In this document: positions 21,401 to 33,694 of the stretch, piece by piece | How positions within the stretch are numbered: the first letter of the stretch is position 1 | How the letters are laid out: each line of letters starts with the position of its first letter | From: Linanthus parryae | Lineage: Eukaryota; Streptophyta; Magnoliopsida; Ericales; Polemoniaceae | Reading direction: 5' to 3' | NCBI GenBank assembly: GCA_023055425.1 | Contig: JALGPY010000002.1 | Location: forward strand, 123,640,088 to 123,704,087 | DNA length: 64,000 nucleotides | The notes under the pieces: generated by a model | Database searches by the model: none | What the model saw: the letters and a program-made list of their open reading frames with translations, nothing else | Told to the model about the DNA's origin: nothing | Program-made: the position numbers and the translations under genes

Positions 21401-24400
21401 TTTATCTAAAATTTTTAACGTTGTGGTGTCCACTAAGACAAACCACTACTTTTGGTCCTAAAGTCGTCGACCATCTCTAAAGTTAAAGGTTAATCGAAAA
21501 TTTTTAACGTTGCGGTGTTCAGTAGCTCAAACCACTACTTTGGAAACTAAAGTCATCGACCAACTCTAAAGTCAAAGGTTAATCTCAAATTTTTAACGCC
21601 GCGGTGTCCACTAGGTCTAACCACTTCTTTTGGTCACATAAACTCATCGACCAACTCTGAAGTTAATGGTTAATCTCAAATTTATAACGTTGTGGTGTCC
21701 ACTAGCTCAAACCACTACATTTGGTCAAATAAAGTCATCGACCAACTCTAAAATCAATGGTTAATCTAAAAATTTTAACGTTGCGGTGTCCATTAGGTCA
21801 AACCACTAATTTTGGTCCATATAGTCATCGACCAACTCTAAAGTCAAAGGTTAATCTCAATTTATTAACATTGCGGTGTCCACTAGCTCAAATCACTTTC
21901 TTTGAGTCAAATAATGCCATCCCAACTATAAAGTCAATGGTTAATCTCAAATTTTTAACGTTGTCGTGTCCACTAGCTTAAGCCACGACTTTTTACCAAA
22001 TACAGTCATTGACCAATTCTAAATTCAAAAGTTGATCTCAAATTTTTGGCGTTGTAGTGTCCACTAGCTCAAACCATTAATTTTGGTCAAATAAAGTCAT
22101 CGACCAACTCTAAATTCAAAGGTTAATTTTAATTTTTTAACGTTGCGGTGTCCCCTAGGTCAAACCACTACTTTTGGTCAAATAAAGTCATCGACCAACT
22201 CTAAAGTCAAAGGTTAATAGCAAAATTTTAACGTTGCGGTGTCCACTAGCTCAAACCACTACATTGGTCAAATAAAGTCATCGACCAACTCTAACGTCAA
22301 AGGTTAATCTTAAATTTTTAGCATTGCAGTGTCCTTTGGGTCAAACCACTACTTTTGTTCAAACAAAGTCAACGACCAACTCTAAAATCAATTGTTAATC
22401 TAAAATTTCAAACGCTGCGGTGCCCATTAGGTCAAACCACTACTTTTGGTCAATAAAGTATCGAACAACTGTAAAGTCAAAGGTTAATCTCAATTTTTTA
22501 ACGTTGCGGTGTCCACTAGGTCAAACCACTATCTTTGACTCAAATAAAGTCATTTCAACTCTAAATTCAAAGGAAAATCTCAAATTTTTAACGTTGCGGA
22601 GTCCACTAGCTCAAACCACTACTTTGGACCAAGTAAAGTCATTGAACAATTCTAAATTCAAAGGTTAATCTTAAATTTTTAGCATTGAAGTGTCCACTAG
22701 CTCAAACCACTACTTTTGATCAAATAAAGTCATCGACCAATTCTAAAGTCAAAGGTTAATCTCAAATTTTTAGCGGTGCAGTGTCCACTAGCTCAAACCA
22801 CTACTTTTGACCAAACAAAGTCATCGTCCAACTTTAAAGTACAAGGTTAATCTCAAATTTTTAACGTTGTGGTGTCCACAAGGACAAACCACTACTTTTG
22901 GTCCTAAAGTCGTCGACCATCTCTAAAGTCAAAGGTTAATCAAAAAATTTTCACGTTGCGTTGTTCAGTAGCTCAAACCACAACTTTTGAAACGAAAGTC
23001 ATCGACCAACTCTAAAGTCAAAGTTAATCTCAAATTTTTATCGCCGCGGTGTCCACTAGGTCTAACCACTTCTTTTGGTCACATAAATTCATCGACCAAC
23101 TCTGAAGTCAATGGTTAATCTCAAATTTTTAACGTTGTGGTGTCCACTAGCTCAAACCACTACTTTTGGTCAAATAAAGTCATGGACCAACTCTAAAATC
23201 AATGATTAATCTAAAATATTTAACGTTGCGGTGTCCATTAGGTCAAACCACTACTTTTGGCCAATAGAGTCATCGACCAACTCTAAAGTCAAAGGTTAAT
23301 CTCAATTTATTAACGTTGCGGTGTCCACTAGCTCAAACCACTATCTTTGAGTCAAATAATGTCATCCCAACTCTAAAGTCAAAGGTTAATCTCAAATTTT
23401 TAACGTTGTCGTGTCCACTAGCTTAAGCCATTACTTTTTACCAAATACAGTCATTGACCAATTCTAAAGTCAAAGGTTGATCTCAAATTTTTAGCCTTGC
23501 AATGTCCACTAGCTCAAACCATTAATTTTGGTCAAATAAAGTCATCGACCAACTCTAAAGTCAAAGGTTAATCTTAAATTTTTAACGTTACGGTGTCCCC
23601 TAGGTCAAACCACTACTTTTGGTCAAATAATGTCATCTACCAACTCTAAAGTCAAAGGTTAATAGCAAAATTTTAACGTTGCGGTGTCCACTAGCTCAAA
23701 CCACTACATTGGTCAAATAAAGTCATCAACCAACTCTATTGTCAAAGGTTAATCTCAAATTTTTAGCGTTACAGTGTCCTTTGGGTCAAACCACTAATTT
23801 GTTCAAAAAAAGTCATCGACCAACTCTAAAATCAATTGTTAATCTAAAATTTTAAACGTTGCGGTGCCCATTAGGTCAATCCACTACTTTTGGTCAATAA
23901 AGTCATCGAACAACTCTAAAGTCAAAGGTTAATCTCAATTTATTAACGTTGCGGTGTCCACTAGGTCAAACCACTATCTTTGACTCAAATAAAGTCATCC
24001 CAACTCTAAATTCAAAGGATAATCTCAAATTTTTAACGTTGCGGAGTCCACTAGCTCAAACCACTACTTTTGACCAAATAAAGTAATTGAACAATTCTAA
24101 ATTCAAAGGTTAATCTTAAATTTTTAGCGTTGAAGTGTCCAGTAGCTCAAACCACTACTTTTGATCAAATAAAGTCATCGACCAATTCTAAAGTCAAAGG
24201 TTAATCTCAAATTTTTAGCGCTGCAGTGTCCACTAGCTCAAACCACTACTTTTGACCAAACAAAGTCATCGTCCAACTTTAAAGTACAAGGTTAATCTCA
24301 AATTTTTAACGTTGTGGTGTCCACTAGGACAAACCACTACTTTTGGTCCTAAATTCGTCGACCATCTCTAAAGTCAAAGTTTATTCGAAAATTTTTAACG

Positions 24401-24745
24401 TTGCGGTGTTCAGTAGCTCAAACCACTACTTGGGAAACTAAAGTCATCGACGATCTCTAAAGTCAAAGGTTAATCTCAAATTTTTAATGTCGCGGTGTCC
24501 ACTAGGTCTAACCACTTCTTTTGGTCACATAAACTCATCGACCAACTCTGTAGTCAATGGTTAATCTCAAAATTTTAACGTTGTGGTGTCCACTAGCTCA
24601 AACCACTACTTTTGGTCTAATAAAGTCATCGACCAACTCTAAAATCAATGATTAATCTAAAAATTTTAACGTTGCGGTGTCCGTTAGGTCAAACCACTAC
24701 TTTGGTCAATAGAGTCATCGACCAACTCTAAAGTCAAAGGTTAAT
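15425..24745 (+). repeat. Large satellite duplication, copy 1 (about 9.3 kb)
   Basis: Rare variants recur at a constant offset of 10,241-10,242 bases in copy 2: for example the variant at 15611 and 25852, the short monomer at 16125 and 26366, and the off-register junction at 20559 and 30801. By eye there are only a few substitutions per kilobase. Confidence 0.9.
20422..20707 (+). repeat. 143-bp off-register tandem duplication in the satellite
   Basis: The segment starting AATTCTAAAGTCAAAGG at 20422 starts again at 20565, joined at CCACTA/AATTC out of monomer phase. The same junction is at 30801 in copy 2, but it is missing from the related segment at 24746-25664. Confidence 0.85.
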
Positions 24746-27700
24746 CTCAAATTTTTAGCGTTGCGGTGTCCACTAGCTCAAACCACTGATTTTTGTCAAA
24801 TAAAGTCATCCACCAATTCTAAAGTCAAAGGTTAATCTTAAATTTTTAACATTGCGGTGTCCACTAGGTCAAACCACTACTTTTGGTCAAATAAAGTCAT
24901 CGACCAACTCTAAAGTTAAAGGTTAATCTAAACTTTTAAACGTCGAGGTGTCCACTAGCTTAAACCACTACTTTTTGTCAAATAAATTACCGCTTAACTC
25001 TAAAAATAAAAGGTTAATCTCAAATTTTTACTGTTGCGGTGTCCACTAGCTCAAACAACTACTTTTGGTCAAATAAAGTCATCGACCAACTCTATAGTCA
25101 AAGGTTAATATCAAATTTTTAACGTTGTGGTGTCCACTTGCTCAAACCACTACTTTTGGACAAATAAAGTCATCGACCAACTCTAAAAATCAATGGTTAA
25201 TATAAAATTTTTAACGTTGCGGTGTCCATTAGGTCAAACCACTACTTTTGGTCAGTAAAGTCATCGAACAACTCTAAAGTCAAAGGTTAATTTCAATTTA
25301 TTAACGTTACGGTGTCCACTAGGTCAAAACACTATCTTTGACTCAAAATAATGTCATCCCAACTCTAAATTCAAAGGATAATCTCAAATTTTTAACGTTG
25401 CGGAGTCCACTAGCTCAAACCACTACTTTTGACCAAGTAAAGTCATTGAACAATTCTAAATTCAAAGGTTAATCTTAAATTTTTAGCGTTGAAGTGTCCA
25501 CTAGCTCAAACCACTACTTTTGATCAAATAAAATCATCGACCAATTCTAAAGTCAAAGGTTAATCTCAAATTTTTAGCGTTGCAGTGTCCACTAGCTCAA
25601 ACCAATACTTTTGACCAAACAAAGTCATCGTCCAACTTTAAAGTACAAGGTTAATCTAAAAATTTAAACGTTGTGGTGTCCACTAGGTCAAACCACTACT
25701 TTTGGTCCAATAAATTCATCGACCAACTCTAAAGTTAAAGGTTAATCGAAAATTTTTAACGTTGCGGTGTCCAATAGCTCAAACCACTACTTTGACAACT
25801 AAAGTCATTGACCAACTCTAAAGTCCAAGGTTAATCTAAAATTTTTAATGTCGCGGTGTCAACTAGGTCTAACCACTTCTTTTGGTCACATAAAGTCATT
25901 GACCAACTCTAAAGTCAAAGGTTAATCTCAAATTTTTAGCGTTGTGGTGTCCACTAGCTCAAACCACCACTTTTGGTAAAAAAAAGTCATCGACCAACTC
26001 TAAACTCATTGGTTAATTTAAATTTTTTAACGTTGCGGTGTCAATTAGGCCAAATCACTACTTTTGGTCAATAAAGTCATCGACCAACTCTAAAGTCAAA
26101 GGTTAATCTCAATTGATTAACGTTGCGGTGTCCACTAGCTCAAACCACTATCTTTGACTCAAATAAAGTCATCCCAACTCTAAAGTCAAAGGATAATCTC
26201 AAATTTTTAACGTTGCGGTGTCCACTAGCTCAATGCACTATTTGTCAAATCAAGTCATCGACCAAATCTAAAGTAAAAGGTTAATCACAAATTTTTAACG
26301 TTGCGGTGTCCACTAGGTCAAACCACTACTTTTGGTCAAATAAAGTCATCAACCAACTATAAAGTCATAGGTCTATGTCCACTAGCTCAAATGACTACTT
26401 TATGGTCAAATAAAGTCATCCACCAACTCTAACATCAAAGACTAATCTCAAATTATTAGCGTTGTGGTGTCCATTGGGTCAAACCACTACTCTTGGTCAA
26501 ATAAAGTCTTCAACCAAGTCTAAAATCAATGATTAGTCATAAATTTGTAACGTTGCGGTGTCTGCTAGCTCAAACCACTACTTATGGTCAAATAAAGTCA
26601 TCGACCAACTCTAAAGTCAAAGGTTAATCTCAATTTTTAACGTTGTAAGGTCCACTAGGTCAAACCACTACTTTTGGTCAATAAAGTCATCGACCAACTC
26701 TAAAGTCAAAGGTTAATCTCAATTTATTAACGTTGCGGTGTCCACTAGCTCAAACCACTATCTTTGAATCAAATAAAGTCATCCCAACTCTAAAGTCAAA
26801 GGATAATCTCAAATTTTTAACGTTGCGGTGTCCACTAGCTCAATGCACTATTTTTTGTCAAATCAAGTCATCGACCAAATCTAAAGTAAAGGGTTAATCA
26901 AAATTTTTTAGCGTTGCGGTGTCCACTAGGTCAAACCCCTACGTTTGGTCAAATAAAGTCATCGACCAACTCCAAGGTCATAGGTCTATGTCCACTAGCT
27001 CAAAGGACTACTTTTGGTCAAATAAAGTCATCCACCAACTCTAACGTCTAAGACTAATCTCAAATTTTTAGCGTTGCGGTGTCCATTGGGTCAAACCACT
27101 ACTCTTGGTCAAATAAAGTCATCGACCAACTCTAAAGTCAAAGGTTAATCTCAATTTTTAACGTAGCGGGTTCCTCTAGGTCAAACCACAACTCTTGGTC
27201 AAATAAAGTCATCGACCAACTCTAAAGTCAAAGGTTAATCCTAAAATTTTAACGTTGCAGTGTCCACTAGCTCAAACCACTCATTTGGTCAAATAAAGTC
27301 ATCGACCACCTCTAAAGTCAATGGTTAATCTCAAATTTTTTACGTTGTGGTATCCACTAGCTCAAACCACTACTTTTGGTCAAGTAAAATCATCCACCAA
27401 CTCTAAAGTCAAAGGTTAATCTCAATTTTTTAACATTTCGGTGTCCATTTGGTCAAACCACTACTTTGGCCAAATAAAGTGATCAACCAACTCTAAAGTA
27501 ATATGTTAATCTCAAATTATAATGTTGTGGTGTCCACTAGGTCAAACCACTACTTTTGTCAATTAAAGTCATCGACCAACTCTGAAGTCAAAGCTTAATC
27601 TCAAATTTTTAACGTTGCGGTGTCCATTAAGTCAAACCACATTTTTGTCAAATAAAGTCATTAACCAACTCTTAAGTCAAATGTTAATCTCAAATTTTTA

Positions 27701-30700
27701 ACTTTGCAGTGTCCATTAGGTTAAACCATTTTTTTGTGAAATTAAGTCATCGACCAACTCTAAAGTAAAAGGTTAATCTCAAATTTTTAACGTTGCGGTG
27801 TCCACTAGATTTAACCACTACTTTTCGTCAAATAAAGTCATCGACCAACTCTAAAGTCAAAGGTTAATAGAAAAAATTAAACGTTGCAGTGACCACTAGC
27901 TCAAACCACTACTTTTGACCAAACAAAGTCATCGTCCAACTCTAAAGTACAAGGTTAATCTCAAATTTTTAATGTTGTGGTGTCCACTAGGACAAACCAC
28001 TACTTTTTGGTCCAATAAAGTCATCGACCAACTCTAAAATCAATGGTTAATCTAAATTTTTTAACGTTGCGGTGTACATTAGGTCAAACCACTACTTTTG
28101 GTCAATAAAGTCATCGACCAACTCGAAAATCAATGGTTAATCTAAAAAATTTTAACGTTGCGGTGTCCATTAGGTCAAACCACTACTTTCGCTCAATAAT
28201 GTCATCGACCAACTCTAAAGTCAAAGGTTAATATCAATTTATCAACGTTGCGGTGTCCACTAGCTCAAACCATTATCTTTGACTCAAATAAGGTCATCCC
28301 AACTCTAAAGTCAAAGGTTAATCTCAAATTTTTAACGTTGCGGTGTCCAGTAGCTCAAACCACTACTTTGGCAACTAAAGTCATCGACCAACTCTAAAGT
28401 CAAAGGTTAATCTCAAAATTTTAACGTCGCGGTGTCCACTAGGTCTAACCACTTCTATTGGTCACATAAAGTCATCGACCAACTCTAAAGTCAAAGGTCA
28501 ATCTCAATTTTTTAACGTTGCGGTGTCCACTAGCTCAAACAACTACTTTTGGTCACATAAAGTCATCGACCAACTCTAAAGTCAAAGGTTAATCTCAAAT
28601 TTTTAACGTTGCGGTGTCCAATAGCTCAAACCACTACTTTGGCAACTAAAGTCATCGACCAACTCTAAAGTCAAAGGTTAATATCAAAATTTTAACGTCG
28701 CGTTGTCCACTAGGTCTAACCACTTCTTTTGGTCACATAAAGTCATCGACCAACTCTAAAGTCAAAGGTCAATCTCAATTTTTTAACGTTGCGGTGTCCA
28801 CTAGCTCAAACAAATACTTTTGGTCACATAAAGTCATCGACCAACTCTAAAGTCAAAGGTTAATCTCAAATTTTTAGCGTTGCGGTGTCCACTAGCTCAA
28901 ACCACTGATTTTTGTCAAATAAAGTCATCCACCAATTCTAAAGTCAAAGGTTAATCCCAAATTTTTAACGTTGCGGTGTCCGCTAGGTCAAACCACTACT
29001 TTTGGTCAAATAAAGTCATCGACCATCTCTAAAGTTAAAGGTTAATCTAAAATTTTAAACGTCGAGGTGTCCACTAGCTTAAACCACTACTTTTGGTCAA
29101 CTAAAGTTACCGCTTAACTCTAAAAATAAAAAATTAACCTCAAATTTTTAACGTTGCGGTGTCCACTAGTTTAAACCACTACTTTTGGTAAAATGAAGTC
29201 ATCGATTAACTCTAAAAATAAAAGGTTAATCTCAAATTTTTACTGTTGCGGTGTCCACTAGCTTAAAAAACTACTTTTGGTCAAATAAAGTCATCGACCA
29301 ACTCTAAAGTCAAAGGTTAATCTCAAATTTTAAGCGTTGCGGTGTCCGCTAGCTCAAACCACTGATTTTGGTCAAATGAAGTCATCGACCAATTCTAAAG
29401 TCAAAGGTTAATCTCAAATTTTAATGTTGAGGTGTCCACTAGCTTAAACCACAACTTTTGGTCAAATAAAGTTACCGATTAACTCTAAAAATAAAAGGTT
29501 AATCTCAATTTTTTAACGTTGCGGTGTCCCCTAGCTTAAACCACTACTTTTGGTAAAATGAAGTCATCGATTAACTCTAAAAATAAAAAGTTAATCTCAA
29601 ATTTTACTGTTGCGGTGTCCACTAGCTCAAACAACTAGTTTTGGTCAAATGAAGTCATCGACCAACTCTAAAGTCAAAGGTTAATCTCAATTTTTGTAAA
29701 GTTGCAGTTTCCAATAGCTCAAACCACTAGTTTTGGTAAAATGAAGTCATCGATTAACTCTAAAAATAAAAGGTTAATCTCTAATTTTTACTGTCGCGGT
29801 GTCCACTTGCTCAAACCACTACTTTTGGTCACTTAAAGTCATCGACCAACTCTAAAGTCAAAGGTTAATCTCAAATTTTTAGCGTTGCGGTGTCCACAAG
29901 CTCAAACCACTGATTTTGGTCAAATAAAGTCATCAACCAATTCTTAAGTCAAAGGTTAATCTCAAATTTTTAGCGTTGCGGTGTCCACTAGCTCAAACCA
30001 CTGATTTTGGTCAAATAAAGTCATCAACCAATTCTAAAGTCAATGGTTAATCTCAAATTTTTAATGTTGTGGTGTCCACTAGGTCAAACCACTACTTTTG
30101 GTCAATTAAAGTCATCGACCAACTCTAAAGTCAAAGGTTAATCTCAAATTTTAACGTTGAGGTGTCCACTAGCTTAAACCACTACTTTTGGTCAAATAAA
30201 GTTACCGATGAACTCTAAAATAAAAGGTAAATCTCAATTTTTTAACGTTGCGGTGTCCACTAGCTTAAACCACTACTTTTGGTAAAATGAAGTCATCGAT
30301 TAACTCTAAAAATAAAAGGTTAATCTCAAATTTTACTGTTGCGGTGTCCACTAGCTCGAACAACTAGTTTTGGTCAAATGAAGTCATCGACCAACTCTAA
30401 AGTCAAAGGTTAATCTCAATTTTTGTAACGTTGCGGTTTTCAATAGCTCAAACCACTAGTTTTGGTAAAATGAAGTCATCGATTAACTCTAAAAATAAAA
30501 GGTTAATCTCAAATTTGTACTGTTGCGGTGTCCACTGGCTCAAACCACTACTTTTGGTCACAGTCATCGACCAACTCTAAAGTCAAAGGTTAATCTCAAA
30601 TTTTTACCGTTGCGGTGTCCACTAGCTCAAACCACTGATTTTTGTCAAATAAAGTCATCCACCAATTCTAAAGTCAAAGGTTAATCTCAAATTTTTAACA

Positions 30701-31760
30701 TTGCGGTGTCCACTAGGTCAAACCACTACTTTTGGTCAAATAAAGTCATCGACCAACTCTAAAGTTAAAGGTTAATCTAAACTTTTAAACGTCGAGGTGT
30801 CCACTAAATTCTAAAGTCAAAGGTTAATCTCAAATTTTTAACATTGCGGTGTCCACTAGGTCAAACCACTACTTTTGGTCAAATAAAGTCATCGACCAAC
30901 TCTAAAGTTAAAGGTTAATCTAAACTTTTAAACGTCGAGGTGTCCACTAGCTTAAACCACTACTTTTTGTCAAATAAATTACCGCTTAACTCTAAAAATA
31001 AAAGGTTAATCTCAAATTTTTACTGTTGCGGTGTCCACTAGCTCAAACAAATACTTTTGGTCAAATAAAGTCATCGACCAACTCTATAGTCAAAGGTTAA
31101 TATCAAATTTTTAACGTTGTGGTGTCCACTTGCTCAAACCACTACTTTTGGACAAATAAAGTCATCGACCAACTCTAAAAATCAATGGTTAATATAAAAT
31201 TTTTAACGTTGCGGTGTCCATTAGGTCAAACCACTACTTTTGGTCAGTAAAGTCATCGAACAACTCTAAAGTCAAAGGTTAATTTCAATTTATTAACGTT
31301 ACGGTGTCCACTAGGTCAAAACACTATCTTTGACTCAAAATAATGTCATCCCAACTCTAAATTCAAAGGATAATCTCAAATTTTTAACGTTGCGGAGTCC
31401 ACTAGCTCAAACCACTACTTTTGACCAAGTAATGTCATTGAACAATTCTAAATTCAAAGGTTAATCTTAAATTTTTAGCGTTGAAGTGTCCACTAGCTCA
31501 AACCACTACTTTTGATCAAATAAAATCATCGACCAATTCTAAAGTCAAAGGTTAATCTCAAATTTTTAGCGTTGCAGTGTCCACTAGCTCAAACCAATAC
31601 TTTTGACCAAACAAAGTCATCGTCCAACTTTAAAGTACAAGGTTTATCTAAAATTTTTAACGTTGTGGTGTCCACTAAGACAAACCACTACTTTTGGTCC
31701 TAAAGTCGTCGACCATCTCTAAAGTTAAAGGTTAATCGAAAATTTTTAACGTTGCGGTGT

Positions 31761-33694
31761 TTTTTTTTTTTTTTTTTTTTTTGGGTAATATGTGAATTTT
31801 GGATAAAGGGAGAAAAATTACAGGAATACAAGGGGCATACCCCAGGAAAGACAAGTGGTTACATTCAACCACAAGTACAAAGACAGAAAAAAAAAAAAAA
31901 AGAAAGAAGAAAAGTTCTATCCAAAGAAAGAAGAGCAGGTTTACTTGGCAAGTCCAAATAAAGCTATTCCAACACTACATACAGTGCACCAACCTCCTAA
32001 AGAACACAGGAGAAACCAGCCATCAAACAGCAAACAAAGTACAAGAGCCCTAACCACTGCTGATCACAGCAACAAAAACAATGAGCAAAAACTGAAAAGG
32101 GTGGTAGGGGTAGTTCCCCAGACAACACCCCAATTGGATTACATTTCACACATTAGTGTACATCAAAACCTTCTTCCCCAACAACACTTCTAATCTGTCT
32201 GATAACAGCAATCACAGGGAGTGCCTTCTTGGTGTGAAACCTTGAATTTCTCTCCTTCCAGCAGTAATAAACCACAGCAGTCAACACCCTTTTTGCTCTA
32301 GTGTATCTCCTCCCCTGCTTATTCCATTTTGCTGCAATGTCCACCACCATATGATTCAAAGGAATTCTGGGCACTCTGAAATTAAACAGCTGCTCAAAAA
32401 ACCTAAGAACTTCACAAGTAAAAGAGCAGGAGAAGAAGAGATGATCATGTGTTTCTAAAGCACCATTACACAGAAGACAAGGGGCAGAGTTTGTGACTCC
32501 CCATGCAACTAACCTATCACCAGTAGACAGTTTGTAATGAATAGCAACCCAAAAAATGAAACTGAATCTGGGAACATGATGAGGGAACCAACATAACCTG
32601 TACCAGCACACTTCTTCACCTTTTGATCTGAGTGATTTCCATGCTGTTGCAGTAGAGAATTCAGAAAGCTTTCCATCCAGCCACATTAGCTCATCTTTCT
32701 TTGATGTATCCACTCTCATATTTCTGGTGAGTTCAACAAGCATCTTGATATCAACATGATACAAACTAGGCCAAGAGATTTGATTCCCCTCAATAACTGA
32801 ACTGACTTTAGCCAACTTAGACACTGCTGTATCATAAATCAACCTCTCAGAACATAAGTCCATCACTCTACCATCAGGAATCCAATAATCCCACCATAAA
32901 TAAACCAGAGCTCCATTACCAACCTTCCAAAACAAATGTTTCTTGATCTCATTTTTCAGACCCAATGCCTTTCTACAGAACCAGGAGGCATTAGAAGGAC
33001 ATTTCATTTTCCAAAAACATTTGTTCTTCAACAGATGACAAGAAACCCATCTAGGCCACAGAGCTTCAGATTTTTGTCCTAAAATCTTCCAAATGTTCTT
33101 TGTAATTGCTGCTTTATTCCATTCTTTTGACCTCTTAATACCCAGCCCACCTTCTGAGTAAGGCAAGCACACTTCTGTCCATGCAATTTTGGCACCAGAA
33201 CTTTTCATGGCAGCTCCAGACCATAGGAATTTTCTAAGCAATTGCTCAATATCTTTGTGGACTTTTGCAGGCAATACAAAGATAGATGACCAATAGATTT
33301 GGATGGAAAATAACACAGCTTTGATCACCTGTAGCCTTCCTGCAAAGGATAGGTACTTTGTAGTCCATGAAGAAATTCTCTTAGTGATTCTATCAGTAAG
33401 AGGTAAACAATCAAGAGCTGAAAGTTTGGTGGTGATCAATGGAACACCCAAATACCTAACAGGAAGCTTGCCCACCACAAATCCAAACAAGGATTGCAAC
33501 TGACTTTTGACATCATCAGCCACATTTGCAAAAAAGATGTTGCTTTTTTCAGGATTTGGGATTAAACCTGAGAGTGAAGAGAACAAATCAATAGCTCTCT
33601 TTAATGGTTTTGCAGCAGCAGTGGAGCCATATGAAAACACTAACAAATCATCTGCAAAACAAAGGTGTGTCAGTGAATTTTCCTTGCATCTCCA
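31761..33694 (-). mobile_element. 5'-truncated LINE in satellite copy 2, no target duplication
   Basis: A minus-strand LINE tail of about 1.93 kb with a long T run on plus (31760-31782). The satellite on the two sides rejoins exactly: GCGGTGTT on the left and CAGTAGCTC on the right recreate the monomer found at 21512, so nothing is duplicated or lost beyond one or two ambiguous bases. The 3' UTR is about 370 bases, with a GGGG-CATA-CCCC hairpin at 31832-31843 and an A-run of 15 on plus (31887-31901). The 5' break falls just before the RT FADD motif. It is absent from copy 1 (near 21519), so it came after the duplication. Confidence 0.93.
32153..33694 (-). pseudogene. LINE ORF2 C-terminal half (RT end and zf-RVT), open
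   Basis: An uninterrupted frame from WRCKENSLTHLCFADDLLVF through GKLPVRYLGVPLITTKL, SWTTKYLSFAGRLQVIKAV, CWFPHHVPRFSFIFWVA and the Cys/His cluster CLLCNGALETHDHLFFSC to the stop after FDVH. It keeps the RT FADD box and thumb-like region and the zf-RVT domain but lacks endonuclease and the other RT motifs. The frame stays open into flanking satellite up to 33748, whose first 18-19 codons (MTLELVDDFSFQSSGL) are satellite-derived, so the apparent start is accidental. No stop or frameshift has accumulated over 514 codons, which suggests a young insertion. Confidence 0.93.

Larger units (their letters stand above)
15180..31760 (+). repeat. Satellite array, block 2 (about 91-bp monomers)
   Basis: About 182 monomers without any inserted element. 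Internal structure: 15180-15424 is diverged satellite. 15425-24745 is a unit repeated at 25665-36915. 24746-25664 resembles 20355-21405 without its internal 143-bp duplication. Shorter local periods are visible: about 271 bp (18121 and 18392), about 729 bp (19462 and 20191), and the start of the 1,445-bp higher-order repeat from about 21.2 kb. Open frames of 60-80 codons (for example 21757-21981 and 22420-22668) are chance openings in the repeat, with the repeated peptide motif NLKFLTL-CPLAQTT. Confidence 0.98.

Noticed and set aside
21757..21981. Open reading frames in satellite (also 22420-22668, 33930-34154 and 34593-34841)
   Set aside because: They are chance openings spanning several 91-bp monomers and encode only the repeated peptide NLKFLTLRCPLAQTT. 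The same frames are closed in most units.
31752..32193. Plus-strand lysine-rich ORFs at the LINE tail
   Set aside because: They translate the poly(T) run, A-rich tracts and 3' UTR of the minus-strand LINE.
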